Source: Sphaerimonospora mesophila NBRC 14179 = JCM 3151 (GTDB taxonomy: Bacteria; Actinomycetota; Actinomycetes; Streptosporangiales; Streptosporangiaceae). Taken from it: a DNA stretch of 32,502 bases. Shown here in pieces: positions 14,335 to 22,408 of this stretch. The notes under the pieces were generated by a model. The model was not told the origin of the DNA. It saw only the letters and a list, made by a program, of their open reading frames with translations, and ran no database searches. The stretch's first letter is position 1, and each line of letters opens with the position of its first letter. The position numbers were made by a program, and so were the translations under genes. The stretch is taken from assembly GCA_001552515.1 (NCBI GenBank), contig BCRI01000086.1, positions 1 to 32,502 on the forward strand. The letters are read 5' to 3'.

Positions 14335-15681
14335 TCAGACCGCCATGAGGTCGACGTCGCCGCCCGAAACGCCGGGCTCGTCGGCGAAACCGGGAACCCA
14401 GCGGATGACCTCGTCACGGAATCTGGCGGTGGCGCCGAGCTGGCACAGGACGCCCACTCCCGCGGCATGAACCCGATGGATCAGCACGTATGACGGGGGC
14501 AGGTTGAGCTGGCGCACGACGTTGTTCGGCCGGAGGTCGGCCACGGTCGCCGCCTGCTCCCGCAGCCACTCCCGGCTGAAGGTGAACTCCTCGACCCGGG
14601 TGGGCTCGACGTAGGGGGCGAGGAACGCGCGCAGGGCATCGGCGTCCACCTCGATGTGCGGCCGGATGAACCCTTCCTCGCGAAGTCCCTGGACGACGGT
14701 GTCCATGTCGCCCTGGTTGAAGATCCGGGTGAGCGTGCCGAAGGCGCGGGGGTAGCCGTCGGGCAGCCGGCTGACCGCCCCGAAGTCGAGCACCCCCAGG
14801 CGTCCGTCCTCCATCACCCGGAAGTTGCCCGGGTGCGGGTCGGCGTGCAGCATGCCCACCCGGGACGGCGAGCAGAAGAGAAAGCGGACCAGGCGCAGAC
14901 CGGCCAGGTCGCGCTCGGCCTTGGTCCCACTTTCGATGATCTTGGCTAGTGGTGTACCGGTCATCCACTCGGTGACCAGGACCTGCTCGTTGGCCGCGAT
15001 CACATCCGGGATGTGGAAGTCCGCGTCGTCCCTGAACTCCTGGGCGAACGCGTGCTGCGCCTCGGCCTCCCGCAGGTAGTCGAGCTCTTCGGCGACCCGG
15101 TCCTTCAACTCGGTGAGAACCGGTTTGATGTCCAGTCCGGGCAGCATCGCAGAGAAGAGCTTGCCCAGGCGGGCGAGCTGGTTGAAGTCGGAGATCAGGG
15201 CCTTTCCTGCACCCGGATACTGGATCTTCACGGCGACCGGCCTGCCGTCATGCCAGACCGCCCGGTGCACCTGTCCGATGGACGCGGCCGCCGACGGGCT
15301 GTCGTCGAACTCCGTGAAGTTCTCCCGCCAGTCGTCGCCCAGCTGCTCTGCGAGGACACGGTGAACCGTGGCCGCGGGCAGCGGCGGCGCGGCGTCCTGC
15401 AGCCGGGTCAGCGTCGCGCGATACGGTCCGGCGATCTCGGGCGGCAGCGCGGCTTCGAAGATGGACAGCGCCTGGCCGAGCTTCATCGCTCCGCCCTTGA
15501 GCTCACCCAGAACCTTGAAGATCTGGTCGGCCGTACGCTGCTGGATTTCATGGGCCACGCGCTCCGCCGACGCGCCGCCGAGTCGCCTGCCCAGTCCCAG
15601 TGCGGTACGGCCGGCGAACCCGAGGGGGAGCGTGGCGAGCTTGGCCGAGCGGGTCATGGCACGGTGGGGGAGGTCACTCAC
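14335..15681 (-). CDS. ABC1/UbiB-family atypical protein kinase-like protein
   Basis: A 448-residue member of the ABC1/ADCK/UbiB family. Visible are KxGQ (KLGQ, 67-70), the Ala-rich nucleotide loop AAASIGQVH (131-139), VKIQYPG with the ATP-binding Lys (152), [20 protein letters not shown] (279-286) and the metal-binding DFG (299-301). These proteins are ATPases or kinases that support lipid or quinone metabolism; homologues also occur beside whiB7 in mycobacteria, and some have been annotated as resistance genes. No transmembrane tail is seen. Translation is coupled to the ThiF-like gene upstream by an ATGA overlap (15678-15681). It converges on the whiB7 unit. Confidence 0.92.
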   Translation of the reverse strand: MSDLPHRAMTRSAKLATLPLGFAGRTALGLGRRLGGASAERVAHEIQQRTADQIFKVLGELKGGAMKLGQALSIFEAALPPEIAGPYRATLTRLQDAAPPLPAATVHRVLAEQLGDDWRENFTEFDDSPSAAASIGQVHRAVWHDGRPVAVKIQYPGAGKALISDFNQLARLGKLFSAMLPGLDIKPVLTELKDRVAEELDYLREAEAQHAFAQEFRDDADFHIPDVIAANEQVLVTEWMTGTPLAKIIESGTKAERDLAGLRLVRFLFCSPSRVGMLHADPHPGNFRVMEDGRLGVLDFGAVSRLPDGYPRAFGTLTRIFNQGDMDTVVQGLREEGFIRPHIEVDADALRAFLAPYVEPTRVEEFTFSREWLREQAATVADLRPNNVVRQLNLPPSYVLIHRVHAAGVGVLCQLGATARFRDEVIRWVPGFADEPGVSGGDVDLMAV

Positions 15682-16754
15682 GCGACCATTCTTAGCGATG
15701 ACATGGGGTTTCGACTACATCCACATTCGGGATGGGGCTCCCAGGAGCGGTGACGCCAACGCCAGTCGGGCAAAACGTGCAGTGTGCCATTGGTCACATC
15801 CGCCGGCATGCCCGTGCCGTCCAGGTGGGCGAGCGCACACCCCGCGGTCTGCGCCGCGACCAGGGAGGACAGCACCGCGTCGCATGCGATCTCGCCCGGG
15901 GGATGACCGCCGATCCGGGCGCTGACCATGGGCCAGGAGGGGTCCCGGTCCCTGCGGGTGAGATCGAGACAGCCGAGGCAGAGCGGACGCCCCGGGATGA
16001 CGAGCGGGCCGACCGATCCATGGCCTTCGAACGCGGTGGCCGGCAGGTGCGGGATCCCCTCGGCCAGGAGTTCGCGTACCAGCACCGGATCGAGGGGACC
16101 GACGGGGGCGAGGATCACCAGATCGGGGTGGGGCGCCCTGTCGGCCGGCCGGGACGCGGACCGGCCGGGCCACGCGTTGACGTCCGGCGCGATCCTCCTG
16201 GCCACCGCGACGGCGCCCTCCTCACGCGGCATGTCGATCTCCTGCGGACCGAGCCCTCCGGGGACCACATCCTGGGGCCGGGCCGTACCGGGATCGACCA
16301 CGCAGATGTGGCCGACGCCCGCCGCGGCGAGAAGGGTGGTCACCTGGGCGCCGACCCGGCCGGCGCCGTAGATCCGGACCCGGGCCGCGCGCCTGCGCGT
16401 GAGCGCGACCAGGCCGCCGTCGGAGGAGGTGAGGGCGAGCCGCTCCAGGTCGGGGCGGAGGCGTTCCCGGTCGGCCCGGTCCAGGCCGGCGAGCGGCCCG
16501 GGAGAGACGGCCGCGTCCTCGATCAGGCCGTGGGCGGCCAACAGCTCCACGAGCTCACGGGTGGCCTCCTCACCCAGATCGCTCTCCGCCAGCACCTGGT
16601 CCAGCGTCCGGCTGCCGTCGAGGCCGTAGATCAGCCGCCGGACGGCCGGCTCCACCTCGGCCAGGATGATCGCGTGGGACGGGTGGACGCCGAACTGCAG
16701 GGTGCGGTCGTCCCGCTCGACTCGGCGCAGCGCCGACTTCAGACGAGGTCTCAT
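15678..16754 (-). CDS. RRE-like plus ThiF/E1-like protein (TOMM F-protein-like)
   Basis: A 358-residue protein. Residues about 15-80 look like a small winged-helix PqqD/RRE-like domain (IYGLDGSRTLDQVL, ELLAAHGLIED). Then comes a ThiF/E1-like Rossmann domain with IYGAGRVGAQVTTLLAAAGVGHICVVD (about 128-154). A zinc site is suggested by CLGC (259-262) and C-x-C near 344-346 (HPECGC). The order matches ThiF-like partner proteins of thiazole/oxazole-modified peptide systems, which bind leader peptides. There is no YcaO and no precursor peptide gene next to it. The usual E1 adenylation residues are not obvious. The start is ATG 16754; no strong Shine-Dalgarno is seen. Its stop overlaps the ABC1 kinase start, so the two work together. 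Function unknown. Confidence 0.78.
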   Translation of the reverse strand: MRPRLKSALRRVERDDRTLQFGVHPSHAIILAEVEPAVRRLIYGLDGSRTLDQVLAESDLGEEATRELVELLAAHGLIEDAAVSPGPLAGLDRADRERLRPDLERLALTSSDGGLVALTRRRAARVRIYGAGRVGAQVTTLLAAAGVGHICVVDPGTARPQDVVPGGLGPQEIDMPREEGAVAVARRIAPDVNAWPGRSASRPADRAPHPDLVILAPVGPLDPVLVRELLAEGIPHLPATAFEGHGSVGPLVIPGRPLCLGCLDLTRRDRDPSWPMVSARIGGHPPGEIACDAVLSSLVAAQTAGCALAHLDGTGMPADVTNGTLHVLPDWRWRHRSWEPHPECGCSRNPMSSLRMVA

Positions 16755-16943
16755 AGCCGAAAGACCTTGTCACATGGCGGGAACGGCGTGCGCCGGTTCC
16801 GGCGGGGCTGTGGATAATCACCGGGGCTCCGGGGTCCGACGAGGCGGAACGGGCCCGCCCACAAGGTCACGTTCGCCCGATTGACCAGGGAAAACGTGAC
16901 GTACCCCCTGTGGAAATCCCCGCATGTCGGCTACCTTTCATAT

Positions 16944-17459
16944 GTGCCCCCCGAGACAGTCGAGGTTCGTCGGAGCACGCGACGGCGGCGAACCGTTTCC
17001 GCGTACCGCGATGGCGACAAAACCATCGTGCTGCTTCCGGCTGGCCTGAGCACGACTGACGAAGAGCAGTGGGTGCGCCGCATGCTCGACCGGCTCGCCG
17101 CCAAGGAACAGCGGAGACGGCCGAGCGACGACGACCTGCTCGACCGCGCGCTGGAACTGTCGGCGCGCTACCTGGACGGCAAGGCGCTTCCCTCGAGCGT
17201 GCGCTGGGTCGAGAACCAGCAGCACCGGTGGGGGTCCTGCACTCCAGATCATGGCACAATCCGGATCTCGGTGCGGCTTCGCGGCATGCCCGCGTGGGTC
17301 GTGGATTACGTGATCATGCATGAGCTGGTCCATCTGCTCGTGCCCAGTCACGGCCCCCGGTTCTGGGCACTCGTCGAACGCTATCCTCGGGCGGAACGCG
17401 CCAGGGGATTCCTGGAGGGCTTCTCCATGGCGTCCAACGGCTCTCCGGAGGAGTGTTGA
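16944..17459 (+). CDS. YgjP-like zinc metallopeptidase (SprT/WLM-related, DUF45)
   Basis: A 171-residue protein with the YgjP-like metallopeptidase domain: RWGSCTPDHGTIRIS, then VIMHELVHLLVPSHGPRFW, where HELVH (126-130) and a third His (136) would bind zinc. The N-terminal VEVRRSTRRRRTVSAYRDGD is the start of the actinobacterial form. Start choice is uncertain. GTG 16944 lies 6 nt after a -10-like TACCTT (16932-16937), fitting a leaderless transcript; GTG 16896 (weak AGGGA) and TTG 16881 are longer options. It is divergent from the ThiF-like gene and overlaps the next gene by a few bases. The substrate is unknown. Confidence 0.85.
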   Translation: MPPETVEVRRSTRRRRTVSAYRDGDKTIVLLPAGLSTTDEEQWVRRMLDRLAAKEQRRRPSDDDLLDRALELSARYLDGKALPSSVRWVENQQHRWGSCTPDHGTIRISVRLRGMPAWVVDYVIMHELVHLLVPSHGPRFWALVERYPRAERARGFLEGFSMASNGSPEEC

Positions 17460-18064
17460 CACAGCCACCGACGAGGGTCGCCGCCGTGCTGGTCGCGGCC
17501 GCGATGGCGGACGCCGCCCCGCCCGGAGTCGACCCCGCCGAGTTCCTCCTGGCCATGGCCGAGGACACCTACGAGATGGTCGCCGGGCTCGAACTCGTCC
17601 GGCCCGTGATCCTGTCCGCCGGGGTTCCCGGCCTGGAGGAGATCGCCTGGCCCGGCACACCGGTGATCTCGATCGGCTCTCCCGCCGAGGCGTTCGCGGC
17701 GCTGCCGTACGGCACCGAAGCCGTGGTGGTCAGCGGTGACGCGCCGGACCTGCCACCGCTGCTCGTGGGCAAGCTGTTTCGCGAGCTGGGCCGTGCGCGG
17801 CTCGCCGTGTGCCCGGCCGAGGGCGGGGGAGCGGCCGCCGTGGCCGCCCGGCTGCCGCTGCCCGAGTGGGCCGGTGTGGACTTCGATGAGCCCGACCTCG
17901 TCGTACGGCTGCGCCGCAGGGCTCCCGGACCCCGCATGGTCGCCACCGGCCCCGGCTGGCACCGGCTCAGGAGGCCCGCCGACGTCGCCAGACTCGATCC
18001 CGGGCTGGAAGGCTGGGACAGCACCCGAGCCCTGCTCTCCGCGCCGAGGTCCGCCTCAAGGTAG
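17456..18064 (+). CDS. Hypothetical protein, possibly nucleotidyltransferase-like
   Basis: A 202-residue protein that I do not firmly recognise. The centre (AVVVSGDAPDLPPLLVGKLFREL) resembles the aspartate-containing strand of DUF2064 or MobA-like nucleotide-diphospho-sugar transferases. The N terminus lacks the glycine-rich signature of those enzymes, so activity is doubtful. The start TTG 17456 has GGAGG 4 nt upstream and overlaps the metallopeptidase stop (17457-17459), so translation is coupled; GTG 17453 is the alternative. The stop TAG at 18062-18064 lies inside the first unit of a 23-nt tandem repeat. Third-position GC is high, supporting real coding. Confidence 0.72.
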   Translation: MTQPPTRVAAVLVAAAMADAAPPGVDPAEFLLAMAEDTYEMVAGLELVRPVILSAGVPGLEEIAWPGTPVISIGSPAEAFAALPYGTEAVVVSGDAPDLPPLLVGKLFRELGRARLAVCPAEGGGAAAVAARLPLPEWAGVDFDEPDLVVRLRRRAPGPRMVATGPGWHRLRRPADVARLDPGLEGWDSTRALLSAPRSASR

Positions 18065-18203
18065 GCGTCGGGTCCGGCTCAAGGAAGGGGACGGGCTCGA
18101 CTCAAGGCAGGGGCCGGGTCCGGCCCAAGGTGGGCATCGGCCCAAGGCAGGGGTCGGGTCCGGCCCAAGGTGGGCGTCCAAGCCCGGCTCAAGGCAGGCG
18201 CAG
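18055..18203. repeat. 23-nt tandem repeat between convergent genes, 6.7 units
   Basis: Units start at 18055, 18078, 18101, 18124, 18141, 18164 and 18188 and follow CTCAAGGCAGGGG(T/C)CGGGTCCGG. One unit is 17 nt, one is 24, and the last is partial. The array covers the whole gap between two convergent genes and reaches into both. It provides TAG to the plus-strand gene (CAAGGTAG) and TGA to the minus-strand gene (complement of CTCAAGG). Some units contain GCCCA-AGG-TGGGC, a small hairpin that could help end transcription both ways. Confidence 0.9.
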
Positions 18204-19184
18204 TTCGGCGAAGAGTGCGCGGTGATCGCTCCGCGGCACCTCGTGCACGCTCGTGCTCACGGCCGACGCCCGCTCGTCGAACAGCACGTGGTCGATCGTG
18301 ATCAGCGGCGGAAACCGCCGGTTGGCGGGCCAGGTCGTGTGCAGGCCCTTCCCCGTCGCGTCGGCCGCGTCGGCATAGCCGCGGCCGATGACCTCGCGCA
18401 GTGCGGAGTGGTCGAGACTCGCGTTGAAGTCCCCGGCCAGGATCCGGATCGTGGCCGAGGACGAGGCGGCCGACGGCAGCGCCGCGAGGTCCGCCAGCCA
18501 GCCCGGGGTGTCGGGACGCAGGGGGGCGAGCGTGTGGACGTCGACGATCTCGACGGTCCGGCGGCCGGGCAGCGTGAGCGTGGCCCTCGGCATGTTGTGC
18601 CCGCCCGCCGGCGCGAAGTCGGGCAGTTTCCTGAGCGGGTGGCGCGAGTAGATGCCGCTGCCGGAGGCGCCGAACGCCTCCTCCAGGTGACGGTACGGAA
18701 GGAGCTCGCCCAGCCCGGCCGAGTCGAGCGCCAGCACCGCGTCGGGGGTGAGCTCCTGGGTGCTCAGCACATCGGGCCGCAGCCGCCGTACGAGATCGAC
18801 CACCGTTGCCGCGTCGCCGCGTCCGTACAGGAGGTTGGCCGTGAGGATCCGCAGCGTCGGACCCGTGGCGGTGGGCGTCGAGGGCATCGCGCGCGGCAGC
18901 ACCAGGATCGCCATGATGACGCAGGTGACCACGGCCGTGCTCACCACCGCCCGGTTGCGGGAGGCCGCCGCGACCAGGAGCGCGATCAGCGACCCCGCGG
19001 CGGCGTACGGCGTCGCGGTGATGAGCTGGATCATCGGCGTGCCGCCCTCGAAGCCGCCCAGCCGGACGATAGCCCAGCAGGCGAACGGCGCGACGGCGAT
19101 CCACGCGAGCGGCACCGGCATCCGCAGCCTCGGCCGCCGTCGCCGAACAGCCCTGATCTCACCGCCGACGTCCACCTTGGTCAT
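18189..19184 (-). CDS. Membrane-anchored endonuclease/exonuclease/phosphatase (EEP) family protein
   Basis: A 331-residue protein. The N terminus carries three predicted membrane helices (about 25-45, 51-72, 78-98) after a basic start, then an EEP domain: RILTANLLYG, LSTQEL with the metal-binding Glu, LAGDFNAS (Asp and Asn), TIDHVLFD, and the final SDHRALFAEL with the catalytic Asp-His. Such proteins hydrolyse phosphodiesters in DNA, lipids or nucleotides. The membrane segments suggest that the domain faces outward. ATG 19184 is 7 nt after a -10-like TAGGGT (19197-19192), so the gene may be leaderless. The last codons lie in the tandem repeat. Confidence 0.88.
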   Translation of the reverse strand: MTKVDVGGEIRAVRRRRPRLRMPVPLAWIAVAPFACWAIVRLGGFEGGTPMIQLITATPYAAAGSLIALLVAAASRNRAVVSTAVVTCVIMAILVLPRAMPSTPTATGPTLRILTANLLYGRGDAATVVDLVRRLRPDVLSTQELTPDAVLALDSAGLGELLPYRHLEEAFGASGSGIYSRHPLRKLPDFAPAGGHNMPRATLTLPGRRTVEIVDVHTLAPLRPDTPGWLADLAALPSAASSSATIRILAGDFNASLDHSALREVIGRGYADAADATGKGLHTTWPANRRFPPLITIDHVLFDERASAVSTSVHEVPRSDHRALFAELRLP

Positions 19185-19191
19185 GACGCCG

Positions 19192-19197
19192 ACCCTA
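19192..19197 (-). promoter_or_regulatory. -10 element for a leaderless EEP-gene transcript
   Basis: The hexamer TAGGGT (a TANNNT match) on the minus strand ends 7 nt before ATG 19184 and no Shine-Dalgarno intervenes. This spacing is typical of leaderless actinobacterial transcripts. Confidence 0.5.
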
Positions 19198-19306
19198 ACG
19201 ATTGGACGTGCGGGAATGTGTGAGGCCGCCGTGCGGATTTCGTGCGGAAGCGATCACGTCGAATCCGCTGTCGAGCCCTCCGCGGCATCGCCGCGCCCGG
19301 CCCGGC

Positions 19307-19912
19307 TCAGGCCGTACCGGTGCCCGTGCCCCGGCCCGCGCGTGCGACCAGCAGATCACGGGCCCGGCGGGCCAGCCGCCGGGTGGCCTCGTCGCTCAGC
19401 TCGGGGATCTCGTCCACCGGGAACCAGCGGAGGTCCAGCGACTCGTCGCTGATCATGGCCTCGGCGCCGGGCGGGGCGACCGCGCCGTACTCGACGTCGA
19501 GGTGCCAGCTGTGCGGCGGATGACACCAGACCCGGTGCCTGTCGAGTGCGAGCGGGCCGTCCAGCAGGGTGAGACCGGCGATGCCGGACTCCTCGGTGGC
19601 CTCGCGCAGCGCGGCCAGCGCCAGCGATGCGTCGGTGGCCTCACAATGCCCGCCCATGGGCAGCCACATGCCGGCCTTGGGATGCAGGGTGAGCAGCACC
19701 TCGCCGCCGTCGTGGGACAGCACGGCGGTGGTCGCGGTCAGATGGCCGGGCGCGCACTCCCGCCACATCGCGTCGTCGTGGGCGTCCAGATGGGCCAGGA
19801 ACTCCCGGCGGAGCCGCTCCTCCTCGGGAGTCGGGGCCGTCCATCCGGCCAGCACGGCTCGCGCGTCGTGGTGAAGGCCGTCACGTCGCAGGCTGTCACG
19901 GTGCGTACTCAC
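19307..19912 (-). CDS. Nudix hydrolase
   Basis: A 201-residue Nudix-fold protein. The core is WLPMGGHCEATDASLALAALREATEESGI, a Nudix box with one extra residue before the REATEESG helix and Asp in place of the first Glu, as in a set of actinobacterial 8-oxo-dGTP-like or mRNA-pyrophosphatase-like members. The substrate cannot be told. A helical N-terminal extension of about 55 residues precedes the domain. Start GTG 19912; no clear Shine-Dalgarno was found. It ends 25 nt after the DUF2342 stop would be read on the same strand, so it follows that gene and may be co-transcribed. Confidence 0.88.
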   Translation of the reverse strand: MSTHRDSLRRDGLHHDARAVLAGWTAPTPEEERLRREFLAHLDAHDDAMWRECAPGHLTATTAVLSHDGGEVLLTLHPKAGMWLPMGGHCEATDASLALAALREATEESGIAGLTLLDGPLALDRHRVWCHPPHSWHLDVEYGAVAPPGAEAMISDESLDLRWFPVDEIPELSDEATRRLARRARDLLVARAGRGTGTGTA

Positions 19913-19936
19913 CGCGACAGCCTACCGGCCGGCCCG

Positions 19937-21214
19937 CTACTCGCCGGGCTGACCGGTCTGGTCGTCCGTGCCCTGGCCGGGCTCGTCGAGCGAGGACAGA
20001 TCGAAGGCGTTCTCGCCCTTGACGAACGACTCCGGATCGTTGAGATCGTCGGCGGTCGGCATCAGGTCGGGATGGTTCCACACCGCGTCCCTGCCGTCGA
20101 TCCCGCGGTGGTCACCGAGGGCCTTCCACAGCGCGGCCGCCTCGCGCAGCCGCCGCGGACGCAGCTCCAGGCCGACCAGCGTGGCGAAGGTCCGCTCGGC
20201 GGGCCCGCCGGTCGCGCGGCGGCGCCGTACGGCCTCGCCGAGCGCGACGGCCGACGGCAGCTTGCCCGCGGCCGCCGCGTCGACCACGGTCGACACCCAG
20301 CCTTCGACCAGCGCGAGCGCGGTCTCGAGGCGGGCGAGCGCGGCCTTCTGCCGCTCGGTCTCCTCGGGCTTGAGCAGTTCGCCGCCGCCCAGCACCTCCT
20401 GGATGCGCGCCGGGTCGCTGATGTCCAGCCCCTGCAGCTTCTCCTCCAGTGCGGAGACGTCGACGGTGATGCCCCTGGCGTACTCCTCGACGGCGCCGAG
20501 CAGGTGCGCACGCAGCCACGGCACGTGCTGGAACAGCCGGTGGTAGGCCGCCTCGCGCAGGGCCAGGTAGAGCCTGATCTCGTCGGAGGGGGTCTCCAGG
20601 CCCTGGCCGAACGCGGCGATCCCGCCGGGCAGCAGCGCGGCCGTATCGGACAGCGGCAGGCCGATGTCGGTCGATCCGACCACCTCGCGGGCGAGCGTGC
20701 CCAGGGCCTGGCCGATCTGCTGGCCGACCATCATGCCGCCCATCTGCCGCAGCATGCCGATCAGCGGGCCGGCCATCGCCTCCGCCTCGGGCGGCAGCCC
20801 GGCCGCGCCGAGCGTTCCGCCCATGGTCTGCACCATCTGTGCGGCGATCGGATCGCACAGCTGTTTCCAGACCGGGACGGTCTTCTCGATCCACTCAGAA
20901 CGGCTCCAGGCCTGGGGGGTGGTCACACCGCTCGGCAGCGCGGTCACCTCGTTCAGCCACAGGTCCGCCAGATTGAGGGCCTCGACGATCTCGCGCCGCT
21001 CGCCCTCCATGACACTCGGATCGCCCTCGGCGACCACCGCGTGTCGTGCGATGTTCTTCGCCATTTCCCAGTTGACGGGTCCGGCTTCCGGCGATGCCGA
21101 CGCGGACAGCATGTCCGCGAACTGCCGCATGGCCGCGGCCATCTGCTCCGGGCTGCCGAACATGGCGAACGGATTGTCGTTTGGGTCGTTTTCGCGACCT
21201 GGCAGGTCAGTCAC
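19937..21214 (-). CDS. DUF2342 / zincin-like_2 family protein
   Basis: A 425-residue protein of the DUF2342 family (named putative hydrolase or zincin-like in databases). It occurs only in actinobacteria and relatives, and its function is unknown. Visible are FAMFGSPEQMAAAMRQF near the start, AGLPPEAEAMAGPLIGMLRQMGGMMVGQQIGQALGTLAREVVG, and RLYLALREAAYHRLFQHVPWLRAHLLGAVEEYARGI. The REAAYHRLF segment is the likely metal-site helix, although it is not a plain HExxH. The C-terminal tail is acidic. GTG 21214 has GAGGTG about 5 nt upstream. It is divergent from the SDR-like gene. Mycobacterium tuberculosis has a DUF2342 gene in the corresponding neighbourhood. Confidence 0.88.
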   Translation of the reverse strand: MTDLPGRENDPNDNPFAMFGSPEQMAAAMRQFADMLSASASPEAGPVNWEMAKNIARHAVVAEGDPSVMEGERREIVEALNLADLWLNEVTALPSGVTTPQAWSRSEWIEKTVPVWKQLCDPIAAQMVQTMGGTLGAAGLPPEAEAMAGPLIGMLRQMGGMMVGQQIGQALGTLAREVVGSTDIGLPLSDTAALLPGGIAAFGQGLETPSDEIRLYLALREAAYHRLFQHVPWLRAHLLGAVEEYARGITVDVSALEEKLQGLDISDPARIQEVLGGGELLKPEETERQKAALARLETALALVEGWVSTVVDAAAAGKLPSAVALGEAVRRRRATGGPAERTFATLVGLELRPRRLREAAALWKALGDHRGIDGRDAVWNHPDLMPTADDLNDPESFVKGENAFDLSSLDEPGQGTDDQTGQPGE

Positions 21215-21296
21215 CGCGCCACCTCGTGCAGGATGGAGGAGTCCACAACCGCCACGTTATCCGCCGAGAGGCGGATCAGTGCAAAGTGAGGACCTC

Positions 21297-22367
21297 GTGC
21301 CTACCTCAAAACGCCTTCGTCAGCCCGTCGTCGCCGTCACCGGCGCCGCGTCCGGAATCGGCAGGGCGTTCCTGGCGAGAGTGGCCTCGTCTGCGGATTT
21401 CCGCCGCGTCGTGGCCATCGACGATCAGCGCGGCGACGTTACCGACGTCACCTGGCGGGTCCTCGACATCCGTGATCCGCTCTTGGCGAACCGGATATCC
21501 GATGTGGACGTCCTGGTCCATCTGGGCACCGACGAGTCGATGGACACCGACCCCGCCGAGCGCCGCCGCTACAACCTCAGGGCCGCGCAGACCGTGCTCA
21601 CCGCCTGCGCGGCAGCGCGGGTCCGGCGGGTCGTGCTGGTCACGAGCGCCATGGTGTACGGCGCCGCCCCGGACAACCCGGTGCCGCTGGAGGAGGACGC
21701 CCCGGTGACGGCCGAGTCGGACACCGGGGTGATCGGAGATCACCTCGAGATCGAGGCGCTGGTGCGCCGATCGCTGCGCTCGCACCCCGGCCTCGAGGTG
21801 ACCGTGCTGCGGCCCGCCGCCCTGGTCGGGCCGGGCATCGACACGGTCGTCACCCGCCATTTCGAGGCGCCGAGGCTGCTCGTCGTGAAGGGCTGCCTGC
21901 CGCGCTGGCAGTTCTGCCACGTCGACGATCTGGTGTCCGCGCTGGAAGCGGCCGCGCTCGGCAGGGTCTCCGGCGCGGTCGCGGTCGGCTCGGACGGCTG
22001 GCTGGAGATGGACCAGGTGGAGGAGATCTCCGGCCTGCGCCGGTTCGAACTGCCCGCCGGGCTGACCTTCGGGACCGCCCAGCGGCTGCACCGGCTCGGC
22101 ATCACGCCGGCTCCCGCCGCCGACCTGCATTACGTGGTCTATCCCTGGGTGGTGGACTGCGCCGCGCTGCGCGCGGCCGGGTGGAAGCCGGCCTGGAGCA
22201 ACGAGGCGGCACTGTGCGAGCTGCTGGAGCTGTCCGAGGGCAGGCACGCGGTGGTGGGCCGCCGCCTGTCGGGCAAGGAGGCCACGATCACCGCGGCCGG
22301 CGCGACCGTCGCCGTGATCGGCACCGCCGCCATCGTCCGCGTCGCCCGCCGCAAGCGGCGGTCCTGA
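21297..22367 (+). CDS. Extended-SDR-like NAD-binding protein, catalytic residues not conserved
   Basis: A 356-residue protein of the NAD-dependent epimerase/dehydratase fold. VVAVTGAASGIGRAF (about 11-25) is the glycine-rich NAD motif, and DVLVHLGTDE, VVLVTSAMVYG and VTVLRPAALVGPG follow the extended-SDR pattern. Where active members have YxxxK, the sequence reads VIGDH (about 145-149), so neither Tyr nor Lys is present. The C terminus has a hydrophobic helix (about 330-348) and then RVARRKRRS, suggesting a tail anchor. GTG 21297 was chosen for GAGG 5 nt upstream; GTG 21279 is in frame. The start is 82 nt from the divergent DUF2342 gene. Likely a structural or regulatory NAD-binding protein; that is inference. 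Confidence 0.85.
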   Translation: MPTSKRLRQPVVAVTGAASGIGRAFLARVASSADFRRVVAIDDQRGDVTDVTWRVLDIRDPLLANRISDVDVLVHLGTDESMDTDPAERRRYNLRAAQTVLTACAAARVRRVVLVTSAMVYGAAPDNPVPLEEDAPVTAESDTGVIGDHLEIEALVRRSLRSHPGLEVTVLRPAALVGPGIDTVVTRHFEAPRLLVVKGCLPRWQFCHVDDLVSALEAAALGRVSGAVAVGSDGWLEMDQVEEISGLRRFELPAGLTFGTAQRLHRLGITPAPAADLHYVVYPWVVDCAALRAAGWKPAWSNEAALCELLELSEGRHAVVGRRLSGKEATITAAGATVAVIGTAAIVRVARRKRRS

Positions 22368-22396
22368 TCGGCTGGGCCACGCGGACGAAGCCGTAC

Positions 22397-22402
22397 TAGT
22401 CT
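22397..22402 (+). promoter_or_regulatory. -10 element for a leaderless moaE transcript
   Basis: TAGTCT (TANNNT) ends 6 nt before ATG 22409 with no Shine-Dalgarno between. The spacing fits a leaderless start. Confidence 0.45.
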
Positions 22403-22408
22403 CGTGGG

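Noticed and set aside
16881-16943. TTG 16881 or GTG 16896 as the metallopeptidase start
   Set aside because: TTG has no Shine-Dalgarno and GTG only a weak one, and the added residues do not resemble the family; they remain possible.
18055-18203. The 23-nt tandem array as a CRISPR
   Set aside because: The units are contiguous with no spacers and no cas genes are present.
17736-19223. A 495-codon plus-strand open frame that runs through the tandem repeat
   Set aside because: It covers the EEP gene on the other strand and the hypothetical gene in another frame; its composition is Arg/Gly/Gln-rich, as shadow frames are.
19202-21289. A 695-codon plus-strand open frame
   Set aside because: It lies opposite the Nudix and DUF2342 genes, which have clear family motifs; the frame has none.
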